Program-made: the position numbers and the translations under genes | Assembly (NCBI GenBank): GCA_905250125.1 | Contig: CAJNOL010001233.1 | Span: forward strand, 1-64,000 | Length of the DNA: 64,000 nucleotides | Reading direction: 5' to 3' | Origin: Rotaria sordida | Lineage: Eukaryota > Rotifera > Eurotatoria > Philodinida > Philodinidae | Shown here: in pieces, positions 38,408 to 49,243 of the stretch | How the letters are laid out: each line of letters starts with the position of its first letter | Numbering within the stretch: position 1 is the first letter of the stretch | The notes under the pieces: model-generated | Seen by the model: the letters and a program-made list of their open reading frames with translations, nothing else | Databases searched by the model: none | Told to the model about the DNA's origin: nothing

Positions 38408-39733
38408 TACTTCTGAAACAAAATATGTTTCTCATCAATTCAAGAATATTTATCTTCAGATTCAGTTTTTTAACATTTATAATGGCTAATATATTAAATT
38501 TTATAACCGTATCTCTCTTGTTCTCATTAGAAGTAGTGTTCCTAATAAGAGCAGACTATGACAAATACATGGAAAATCAACTTTTATCAGTAAATGAACT
38601 TTTTTTTATGTCCGAACTTGGAAAGTTTTTTGTACATCCGCCACAAAAAATGTTCCCCGATTGATGATCGATAAACTTTCAGTGGTTCAAAGCAAATAGA
38701 GTTTTCTTTTTTATCAAGGACATAAATTTGAAATTTTTGTATCATAATTAAATAAAATGTTAGTTGAACGATGAAAACTTAGTGGTAAATTAAATATCAA
38801 TTGAAAATATGAAATTTCGTGCCGTATTTACAGATTTTTTTTAATAATTGAGCTCTATTTGCTATAAAAATAAATCTAAAGAAATTAAATAGTATCGCAA
38901 TCAATTCTACGTTTGAGAGCATTGATTGAAGATGATACTTGCAATTGAAAATCAAATAAACTTGGATTTGATAAAGTAAACTATTCACAAAATTGAAGAA
39001 GTCTATTATTGTTGTTCAACTCGCCTTCATTTATTTGGTTTCATATGATTTTAAATAATGAGAAATAAGTATGTTATATCAAGATTCGCGAACACTTCTA
39101 TGTATAACGAATATGTGCATTTATTTGAAATAAAAACAAGAGAAATATTATACTTAAAGTGATAAATTATATGATATTCGTACCATATACAAATAAATGG
39201 AGCACTTTTTCTTGGGTGAGTCAAAAGGAGAAAGAATGGGAAGAAAACTATTTGGTACCAATGTATCAAGAATAACATGTTGACGACAAAGATGAACTAA
39301 TAGTTTGTTAGAAAATTCAAAATTGATTAGCTTCATAAAGTTTAAAAAAGAAAGTAAGATAGGAATTAAATAAAGGAATTCTATTCGATCAAAATAACGA
39401 AATAAAAAGAAATCTGATCAGATAAATACAACGAAAACATTATAATAGTTGTTGAGTAGAAAATTTTCAAAAACAAATGTAGATATCTGTTGATATATTA
39501 TTGATAGATTGTCATTATTATAGGTTTAAGAGAATAAACTAGTTTTATTCTGATCAGAAGCAATATTGCTAGAAGATGATGTCTCAAGACCAATAAGCGT
39601 TGCTAATGTTTATTCAAATGAAGAGAATATTGATTTTTTTTTTCTATTAAAGCACATGAGTTATATTGAAGACTAGAATTACAAATACAGTACGGTTTTA
39701 AATCATTCGACACTGCTGTGCTGTATGATATAT

Positions 39734-39899
39734 GTCAAACTTGAAAGTTGAACTCAATTGAACAAAAGTTGAAACTTAAAAGATTAAATTTCTACTTTCA
39801 AATAAACACACCCATCCTCTCGATACGAGTGCCGCGAAAATATAGACAATTGAAAGTTGAATAGTAATTGTTCAATTGAATTCAACTTTCAAGTTTGTC
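39734..39899. mobile_element. Small MITE of about 166 bp
   Basis: Terminal inverted repeats of about 32 bp: GTCAAACTTGAAAGTTGAAC, followed by TCAATTGAACAA, against the reverse complement of the right end, GACAAACTTGAAAGTTGAAT, followed by TCAATTGAACAA. Internal copies of the sub-motif TTGAAAGTTGAA are also present. It lies in the spacer of the 4-kb Tc1/mariner-like element, so it may be a later insertion. A target duplication was not clear. Confidence 0.65.
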
Positions 39900-42800
39900 A
39901 ATACTGAGTTTTTAACCTAAGAATGTAGATCAAACTAATGTACAATGCAAAAGTAATGATACAAATATTGATCTTTATATTTTTTTTTTCATAGACAGTG
40001 TTCTAGAAAGAAAATTTTTTTGGCAATCGATAGAAAACTTTCTGCTCTTTTGGACCGTATATGACTCATTTTTATTAGACACTCATACGTAGAACGGTAT
40101 GAAAAGAAATAGAAATACTCTAAAAATACATTCGTATTTTTCGTCTACTTCACAATAACGGTACAAAATGTCAAGCAGTACATCTCTTCTTTACACACGT
40201 GTTCGAACGACAACTTTTTTATTAGTTGATAAGAAATTTTCTTCTGTTTCGAACAGTGTTTGATTTTTATTTGTCATACATTCGTAAATGAAATAAGACA
40301 AGAAAAAAGGAAAAACACTTGCGCAATAAACTTGTAATCTTTATACGAACTCGTCAAAAACATTGTATTAGACAACAGTCAATTCGATTTTTGTGAACTC
40401 ATTAAAAAGATTTTGTAAAATGACAGTTTATTATAATTAACTGTCGTCTGCAAGATATTTCTGATGAATTCATATGAATCATACACTGTATAAAAGAGGA
40501 AAAAATTTCCTATCAACTGTTAAAGACAATATTCTTTTCAGAATCTATTTGTTGAAGAGATATAAGAATCGACATTTTGTGCCATTATTTTTGCATCATA
40601 CGTTATTTCAACAAGTATATAATCCACTCAGAATGACTTTTTCGCACTTTTCGGACGTCAATACAGCAATACTTGAATAAAGGATTTTCTCAGCTCAAAA
40701 ACTATATTGAGAATTTTTTAAAACAACTATGAATAAACAATTCATTACTCAACACCATATTTCATATCAATAGAATGTAGAAAACAAAATCTTGCTTGTC
40801 TTGAGCCGCTAAAATTTTATCGATCATTAATCAAGAAACATATTTTGTAACAGACATACAAAAAAAAATTCCAAGTTCCGACAGAAAAGTTCACTTATTG
40901 ATAAAAGTTAATTTTTTATGCATTCTCCACAGTCTGTTCTTATTAGGAACACTATTTCTAATTAGAATAAGAGAAACCTTTTTATAAAGTTTAATATATT
41001 AGCCATTATAAGTGATAAAAGCTGACTCCGAAGATAAATATTCCTTAATTGATAAAGAACATATTTTGTTTTAGAAGTATATCAAAATTTTGAAGTTCGA
41101 GTTGCGAAATCGACTGATTTAGTGATTCTTTTAATTTTTCGCTTGTTGTTCTTATTAAAAACAATGCTCCTAATAAGAACAAATTCGATTATTCGGAAAT
41201 CACCACTAATTAATTTTTCATCTTTTGAAATAATTGAATGATTTTTGCACCATTCAATGCAGGAAACATTTCTCTAATCAGAAACATAAAAAGATTTGTG
41301 TAATTATTTAAAATTCTTTAGTGTAAAAAAATATAACTTATCACACCTCTGAAATATCTATTCGTATTAGGAACATTGACTGTACATTGATGTACATGAA
41401 TATTCCCTAGGAAAGTATGCATTTTTGCGATGCCCTTCAAAAAAAAACCAGAAGCTACTACAACCGCGCCGCGACAGTTGTTTAAAAGATCTGTCGCTGT
41501 CGTGATGAGTATCTCTGCTTGATACTTAAGTTTTTAGTTAGTACACACAATCATCATTAGATTATTTAGTTGTACAGTAAAAATTACCAGTTTTCTATTA
41601 TTGAATTCTTCTGATATATTTCATGGAGATTATTTGCTGTATCGTTTGTTGTCTGTCAATAATGCTTTTCGCTCTTTCGCAGTCAAACGATTATCAAAGT
41701 TGCGTAGCTCTTTCGTTTCCATACGAAGTTTTTGTTAATGAAACAAGCAATGAAGTATGAAATATGCATGACTGTGATTTAATATTAGTGACTGACGTGA
41801 CCAAGTCTTTTACGTGGCGAACACGGTGGTCACGGGACGTGACTGCGAACGTGAGTGATAGAAATTAGTTCTAGTTTGTTTGAAACTCCGTACGTAAACT
41901 ATATATAGTATTGACGAAGGTCCAGTATATCAATTGTATGGATAAAAGCGGCAAGAAGATGTTGAAGTAAAAGGGAAGAAAACAAAATTATTTTAATATT
42001 AAATAACAAAATTTATCTAATCAAACGAATAATGGACAACTCAGTTGCAAGTGGAAAGATGTCGTCAAACAAAAATCTAATATAATTAATTGTTAACAAA
42101 GGCGATCCTTTTAACATCTCGAAACAAAACAAGAAGGATCATACATCTAGAGTTCTACTTTTATTTGCTCAAAATATAAATTATGATTATATTATGAGTG
42201 ATTAGTATACGTCACTTATTGCATATAAAGTAGTTGCAGATACTAGATCTATGCATAAAACAAGGTCATTTGTTTTGTACAACAGTTAACCAGTTAATTG
42301 AAATACAGAATGTGTGACTATTTTAACGAATGTGTCTCTCTACGACCAAACTATAGTCACGGCGATCACTAAATCAGACTCAAATTAAAGGCCAAAAAGA
42401 TTCTTTTTTTATTAGAGAAAATTCAAAAGTATGTTGCTCGATACTTCGAAGCTACATGAGTTGGTTTTGACTGCCTTACACAATTAATTTAACATTCGAA
42501 GTTAAGTCTGCACTCAAACTTTTCATGTAATAAACCATTATGTAATTCACAAGACACAATGCATGAAATGTTGCACATATTCACCATTGCTAAATTTATA
42601 TCGGAAGTAGAATCAAAGTCGTTCGTTATTTGAAATACAACTAATATCTCTAGCTACAAATAATATCAATCATGATGAAAATACAATACGACAAAAACTT
42701 CTTCACATTATTAATAATTCAAAATCAAAAACTGAAATTATACATTTTTTCAAAGACAAAATAATCTATTGATCTTTCATACTGAGATATTCTTGCAATC

Positions 42801-43408
42801 AATACATTATCATATAAAGCACGTAACAGAACGTAATAAAAATCATAAATCTCCAGACAGAAATAATGATATATTAACCATTGTATTACCGACTTGAGTC
42901 ATTTATTTAGGCGTACTGAAAATCTTGAAAATATGAAAGAGATATTTGGTGATTCCTCAGTTTTGAAAAATACTATGTCTTAAGAATTACAAGATAAAGT
43001 TGCATAAAAAATGACCAATTGTTTCTCTACAAAAAACCACATGATGAGTTTGAAATATGGTTTTATGCCTTCAAAGGACAATCAGTATAAAAAGAGACAT
43101 TTGCCCTTCCGTTACGCTTATCCATCGACAGATACCTCTCTGCTGGTCCAATGAAATGCTACTTTTTTTTTACGAACTGCATAAATGTATCGATAGTTAT
43201 AAGTGCATTATGAATATAATGTGGAGAAACTTCGTCTTTGTGTCTCATTAATGTGCACAGGATGAAAATGGCTATTAAATGTGTTTATTTTTCCATTTGA
43301 TTTTTTCACGCTATTTATCTAAATAAAAAATCTATTATTACGTAGTTTCTTTTATTTCAGAACTATTCTACCAATTTTTGTCTTATTTTTATTTAATTTA
43401 ACGTAAAA

Positions 43409-43874
43409 ATGGTCACAGATCAATTCGGTATTATTTATGGCGCTGCACTGAGTATGTTAAAATATTTTTTTTTATGGTTATAAAGAAAAATAAATATTTT
43501 TTAAATTTTTAGTTAGTGGTGGTTTACTCGGATACTTTCGTAGTAGTAGCTTGATCTCACTTTTAATCGGTATTTAGATAAAGTAATATATGAAAATTTA
43601 TTTCTTACTTTATGAATTTAGGTGTTGTTTTGGGCGCCTGGTCTGTTTACAATGCAATGCATCCTAGTCGTCAAAATAATGTTGCTAATTTAGCTGTAAA
43701 TATAAGAGCAAAATTTTTTTTTTTTTTTATTACTTATATTCTTTTTAGATTGCAGCAGTTCTTGGTATTATAATGTTATTACGCTTTTTGATCGGTGGTA
43801 AAGTATTTCCGGCACTTGTTCTTGTTGCCTTATCAGCCGTGCAAGTCTATCGCAATTATCCATATTTGAAATAA
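43409..43874 (+). CDS. TMEM14C: TMEM14-family mitochondrial/inner-membrane protein
   Basis: Four exons (43409-43451, 43513-43569, 43622-43695, 43749-43874) give a 99-residue protein starting MVTDQFGIIYGAALISGG. It has the four short hydrophobic segments and the family signature: a glycine-rich first helix (GGLLGYFRSSS), LIGVVLGAWSVYNA, AIAAVLGIIMLLRFLIGGKVFPA, and a final ALVLVALSAVQVYR helix. Vertebrate TMEM14C carries porphyrin precursors across the inner mitochondrial membrane; other paralogues are less well understood, so the C assignment is tentative. An AATAAA poly(A) signal lies right after the stop, at about 43884. RBM25 starts 440 bp downstream on the same strand. Confidence 0.88.
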
Positions 43875-44315
43875 GACTTACAATAAAAAAATGAACACAC
43901 GACATTTATCTCTATCTATTCCTTATCTAGTCCAGCTGGTTATTTGTTTTCTTTTTTTTTACTTCTTTCTCGATTGTTGGTCATATATCCTTTTATACAC
44001 GCATTTATAATAATATTCGTGTTGTCTTTGTCTTTACTAATGTTCTTGGTTTTTTTTGTGTCTATTCTTAAAACAAGCAAACTTTTTGTCGTCTTCCTAT
44101 GTCATATTGTTAAATACCTAAAAACAAAATACATTTCTATATATATATATGTATCAATATATTATCGCGTAGTCTGGTATAATAAAAAAAAAAAGCATTA
44201 TATTGTTCTTTTCTCCTTCTAGAATGTACATACTAATGATAAATTTTCTTTATTGGCATAATAACAACATCAAATAAAATTGAATTTCCTTATTTTGAAG
44301 ATATAAAATATCACA

Positions 44316-47300
44316 ATGTCTTTTCCACCACATATGCCAATGATGAGTCCTATGCCATTTTTTCCTCCAGTTACTCCTATGATGATACCACCTAATGTAA
44401 GTATTTTATCTCATGTAAAATAGAAATCAATTTTCTATCGGCTTTTCTTTTTGTTTTGCCTTTAGATGGCTACACCACCGCCTGGAATTCCGACATCAAC
44501 GAATGTAATCCACAAAACAGGAGAAAATGAAAAGGTTTATTTATTTTTTTCGGTCGTTTGTTTTTCAATGAATCGTATTTAATTGTAGAAAAATCGTCTC
44601 CAACCAACTACAACTGTATTTGTTGGTAGTATCTCAGAAAGAGCACCCGATGTTATGATCAAACGAATGCTTCAAGTAAATAATTTTATTTATTTTTCTT
44701 TTCTATATCATTTTATTGTTATTATTATATAGCATTGTGGTAGTGTTCTCAATTGGAAACGAGTTCAAGGTGCCAATGGAAAACTTCAAGGTAATTAAAA
44801 AAACAAACAAAAAAACATTCTTTTCTATTATATGAAAATTTTTTATTTTTAGCATTTGGATTTTGTGAATATGAAAATCCTGAAGGTACACTTCGTTGTA
44901 TTCGTTTACTTAATGGTTGGCAAATTCAAGATAAAAAATTAGTTGTAAGTGATTATTGATTTTTAATTTTTTTCTGTCGATCATCAAAAATTAGGCGCTT
45001 ATTATTACAACCTGTGTATACATACATTGATATACATAAACACGTGAGTGCTTTACAGTGTGCTCGTGCGCATTGTATTAGAACTCCCAATTTTTTCAGT
45101 CGAAACACTTCTACTCGGTTGGGTGTCTTCCTAACTTGATTGATTGATTGGTTTCAAACACGAGTCAGAACAGCAGACAGTCATTCACCTGGTAACAATT
45201 TTTATATTCTTCTGTAAACATATTATTGATAAGACAATTTACTTTTTGTAAAGAAACGTTTTTGTTTTTTTTTTATATTTTTCTTAGTGTATAATGTCCA
45301 CAAATTCCAATCTTGTTCTACTTGTAATTAAGAGGCAAGACGTTCTATGAAAAGAAATAACATTAAAAAAAAAGAGTGAGTGGTGCCTTGTATTGAGAAT
45401 AAATCTATGTGTATAAAGGATATATATATATATATACACTAAAAGATGATTATGCTTTTTTTTAAAATTATAAATTATATTTTACATTGTAAAATGATAA
45501 ATGAAATTAATTTATTTTGCTTTTTATTATTAAGGTCAAAGTCGATGCTAAAACAAAAGCATTACTTGATGAATATAAAAAAAAGAAACGACATGAATTA
45601 GCCAAAAAAGCTGCTAATGATACGACAGCTTTTAAATTTATTTATGAAGAAGATGATGATGATAAAAAAAAATCGAACAGTACGGATACAGATGGAAAGG
45701 TAAAAGAAATAACAAAAACAAAAACAAAAAAAGAATTTTTTTTTCTAATCATTTATGTTTTTATTTTCAAAGAAAAAATCCGGTGAAGAAGGTGAAATTG
45801 AAGAAGAAGAAGATGATTATATTGATGATGAAACACGTCGTGAAGATTTTGCAATGAAACAATCAATTGAAACAGTTATGCGTGAATATGCACGTGAAAT
45901 GAATCAACGAGCATTAGAAGCAAAAGAAATGGCAGCTCGCGACGTACAATCAACAACCATACCACAACCACCGAATCCATCTATACCTTCAGTACCAATG
46001 CCTTCAAATTCAACAGTAAATCCTATACCGGATGTATCATCATCATCATCATCTAATTCAACTAATTCAATAGCACGACATAATGATCCAGCTGTTGCAC
46101 TTGATGATGAAGAAGGAAAACGAAATTTAATTTCAAATGAAATACAAATGTTTCGTGATCGTTTTAAAGATGAAGATACAAAAATGCGTAATACTGAAAA
46201 AGAACGTAAAGATCGTTATGAACGTGAACGTGCATTACAACGTGAAAAACGTGCAGCGGAAGAAGCAACTGTTAGTGGAAATAATAAATCATCGACAAAA
46301 TCACCATCATCACGTAATACACCACCACCACCACCACCACCATCAACATCATCTCGTGATCGTTCATCACCAAGACGTGAACATAGTAGTAGTACAAGTC
46401 GACGCGATCGTTCATCACCAAATGATGATCGTTATCGTAATTCATCATCAAGAAATAATACAAGTAATTCGGTACGTAGTCGTGCAGGTGATCGACGTAG
46501 TCCACCACCACCACCACCATCACGTTATGATCATCGTTCACCTATTCCACCATCACGTTCATATAATCGTCGTTCACGAACAAGATCACCTATATCAAAA
46601 AACCATGGTGGTATTGAAGAAGATGATGAAACTTATGAAAGAAAAAAACAAGAAAGAAGATTACGTGAAAAAGAATTTCATTATCGAGAAGTAAGTTAAA
46701 TAATTAATCAATTGAAATTTATGTAATTAAATTTGAAATTATAGAAATCGATTGATTGAATTCGATTAGTTGTATTGTACCGATTTTAATGTATATATGT
46801 CTTTTTGTTTTTAGCGATTGAAAGCATGGGAACAACGTGAACGAAAAAAAGAAATCGAATATGAATCAGAAAAACAACGTGAATTAGCTCGTTTACGTGA
46901 TGAAGAAAAAGAAGGCAAACGTTTATTAGCATTTCTTGAAGATTATAATGATGAAACAGATGATTCCAATTATTATAGGTAATTTTTTTTAATATTTTTA
47001 ATGTTGATTATTTAGTCGAATCGGAAAAGGCATGATGAAAAAGGTTCAAATCTGCACTAAAGTGATGAACAAACAAAAAATAACTTTCGTTCTTCTGAAT
47101 AAATCTGAAGAATATATTAACCTGATTAGTGCATTTAATTCATTCTTAATGAATAACAAAAAAAAAAAACTTCATTTCTTTTTTCTAGGGGTACAGCATT
47201 AGCTCGTCGTTTAAAAGATCGTGAACATGAAATTGAAATTGATAATCGTGATCGACATCGTGAAAAAGATGAAATAGAAGAATTACGTCAACAATTATTA

Positions 47301-49243
47301 CTTCAAGATAATATTGATGATATTGAATTAGAAATAAAACGACGTTTAGAAAAAGATGAAGAAAATATTCGTAAACGTTTAATTGATCTTATACGAACAA
47401 CAAATGATGAATCAAGTGAAGAATCAGATAAGGAAGAAGAAACAACGAAAAAATCTTTATCAAAAAATCGAAAAGATAATATCGATATGTCAAATAATTT
47501 ATCAACTGATTTAGCTAATTCTAGTAAGAAAAATTACAGTAGTCGCAAAAAGTCTGGCTACCAAGTAAAAATACTCAAACTTTTCTCCTTTACTCTCATT
47601 GTTTGACCACAAATAGAGACTGTTGAACATTAATCGAAAGGATTTGATCAGCCATCATATGGAGAAGCTCGAAGGTTCACATAGATTTTTTCTTTAGATA
47701 AGAATATCTCAACATAGAAAACAAATCTCATGACATGAGACCCCTTCATTCGATAGTTCAGTGTTGCTTCTGTCACAAATAAAAATACCATGTCAAATGG
47801 TTTTAGTTTGCTTGTTATATTAAGTAATCTTCACATAAGAGTTGATGGGAATCGTTGAAAAGTGACTCCTGTCTTTGGCTAATTTTAATTATTTACCTTG
47901 AAAATTTCATGATCGCAGCCATCGATGAAGAAAAAATTCATGTTGACACCATCTCAGACATTAGAGGCTTCCCTTTGTCTCAAGACTACAATGGAATAGA
48001 ATAGCCTAACTATGACACAATATAAACATGTGAACCTTTATTTGTTAATAAGTATTTAAATAGTGGGAAACCAGAAAAGTTTCGAAAAAGTTTTTCTCGG
48101 ACCCTCATGAAAAATCAGTGTTTTTATCGTAAGTCCTGTGCAATAAGATCTATCGACTTTGGGTTACTGTATGCGGTTAAACTTTACCGAGTTCGATTTG
48201 TAATCAAAATATCAGACAAAAGGATTGAAATTCACGTACTCTTTATCGAGTAACGAGATTTCTTGTAACTACTGTATCTAAATGAATTTAATTAACAATA
48301 AAAAAAAAACATAAAAATCTATTTAAATATTTGTAGGTACAGATAGTATAAGTCATTCATCACGAACAACAATCAAAGTTGAATCTCCACAAAATGGTTT
48401 GTTACATTTCATAAATATATTTTTTTTTCTATCGGTTTTTGTTTTGTTTAGATGTAAAAGTTAGTCCTCGTCATACATCTGCACTTGGTGGTGCACCTAT
48501 TACTAGTACAAAATTACCATCAAAACGAAAATTAGCTGTAAATGAAGTAAGTTTTTTGTTTTATTTATTCGATAATGAAAATTTTTATGTTTTTGTTTTT
48601 GAAATTGTAGGTTTTTCGTGATGATCAAGAAGATGATAGTACAAATTCATTACCAAAAAAATCAAAACTTCCTGCAATACCAGATCAACAAATAACAGTT
48701 TCTCAAATTCCAATAATACAAAATTCACCTAAAAATTCTTTTCCACAAGTTAAAGAGGAGCCAACAAATCGAATGTTATCATCGACAACAAAACCTACGC
48801 CACCAGTTTCTAATGTTAATACTAATACAGCTCAATCACAAGAAGAAAAACGACAAGCTGTACGTAAATTAATTGAAAGTATTCCAACAAAAAAAGAAGA
48901 CTTATTTACATATACACTTGATTGGTCACTACTTGACGCTGTACGTATTTTTTTTATTGTTTTTTGTATAAATTTTACTTTCTTTTTTTTTCTTGTATTG
49001 AAGAATCTAATGGAAAAACGTATTAAACCATGGGTAACAAAAAAAATTGTTGAATATATCGGTGAAGAAGAACCAACATTAACAGATTTTATATGTTCAT
49101 CAATTATGTCAAAGAAGAATGCTGATTCTATATTGGCTGATATACGTGTTGTACTTGATGACGAAGCTGAAGTATTTGTTGTTAAAATGTGGCGTTTACT
49201 TGTCTATGAAATTGAAGCTAAACGGCATGGTCTAAGCAAATAA
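44316..49243 (+). CDS. RBM25: RNA-binding protein RBM25 (RRM + RE/RD-rich + PWI)
   Basis: About a dozen exons starting MSFPPHMPMMSPMPFFPP, a proline/methionine-rich head as in RBM25. The RRM (exons at 44.59-44.95 kb) has RNP2 VFVGSI and RNP1 LQAFGFCEY, then RLLNGWQIQDKKLVVKVDAK. A long middle at 45.5-47.5 kb is rich in Arg/Glu/Asp, with Ser/Arg and poly-Pro runs. The C-terminal PWI domain (48.85-49.24 kb) has RKLIESIPTKKEDLFTYTLD, then IKPWVTKKIVEYIGEEEP and ends AKRHGLSK. RBM25 is a spliceosome-associated factor that influences alternative splicing, including 5' splice-site choice; it acts in nuclear speckles. Introns are mostly short. Larger ones are 44.95-45.53 kb (nothing seen), 46.98-47.19 kb, and 47524-48336, which hosts a MITE. 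Confidence 0.94.
47537..48274. mobile_element. Tc1-type MITE (738 bp) inside an RBM25 intron
   Basis: TA sits at both flanks (47535-47536 and 48275-48276). Ends are CAGTAGTCGCAAAAAGTC on the left and, reverse-complemented, CAGTAGTTACAAGAAATC on the right: inverted repeats starting CAGT, as in Tc1/mariner. There is no transposase frame. The host intron spans 47524-48336 (813 bp). Removing the element and one TA leaves 73 bp, the normal intron size here. The insertion starts 13 bases after the first base of the 5' splice site. Confidence 0.82.

Larger units (their letters stand above)
37357..41382. mobile_element. Tc1/mariner-like element with about 0.55-kb inverted arms and IR/DR-like motifs
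   Basis: Ends are CAGTCAATG on the left and CATTGACTG on the right, each flanked by TA (37355-37356 and 41383-41384): the CAGT end and TA duplication of Tc1/mariner. The left arm runs to about 38665, interrupted by a 749-bp insertion; the right arm spans about 40860-41382. Each arm holds three copies of a TTCTAATAAGAACA-type motif. Starts are 37367, 37576 and 38539 on the left, and 40937, 41149 and 41361 on the right, where spacing is 212 bp twice. The 2.2-kb centre shows no transposase, so the element is non-autonomous or decayed. Confidence 0.8.
34522..43408. other. Nine-kb gene-free transposon graveyard
   Basis: Between SEC62 and TMEM14 no intact gene is visible. 34.5-36.2 kb is plain AT-rich DNA. 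36.2-41.4 kb holds the foldback at 36204-37143, the Tc1/mariner-like element at 37357-41382, its nested insertion, and the small MITE at 39734-39899. At 41.45-41.52 kb there is a short hairpin pair, GCGACAG/CTGTCGC. 41.78-42.38 kb has a weak inverted repeat, and 42.6-43.1 kb has a weakly coding-like but broken stretch with no recognised family. Confidence 0.6.

Noticed and set aside
38797-40680. Short frames in the centre of the 4-kb Tc1/mariner-like element as transposase
   Set aside because: No DDE/DDD-type residues or helix-turn-helix pattern could be recognised; they are AT-rich chance frames.
41780-42390. Weak inverted pair around GTGATTTA...TAGTGA and its complement
   Set aside because: Matches are short and gapped; not convincing as a transposon without a dot plot.
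42620-43080. Weakly coding-like stretch (plus strand) with several stops
   Set aside because: I tried Penelope-type and other retroelement patterns but found no reliable motif; too degraded to call.
46137-46694. 185-residue His/Val-rich plus frame and its antisense Tyr/Val-rich partner
   Set aside because: Both are shadows of the Pro/Ser/Arg-rich region of RBM25, caused by CCA/TCA repeats.
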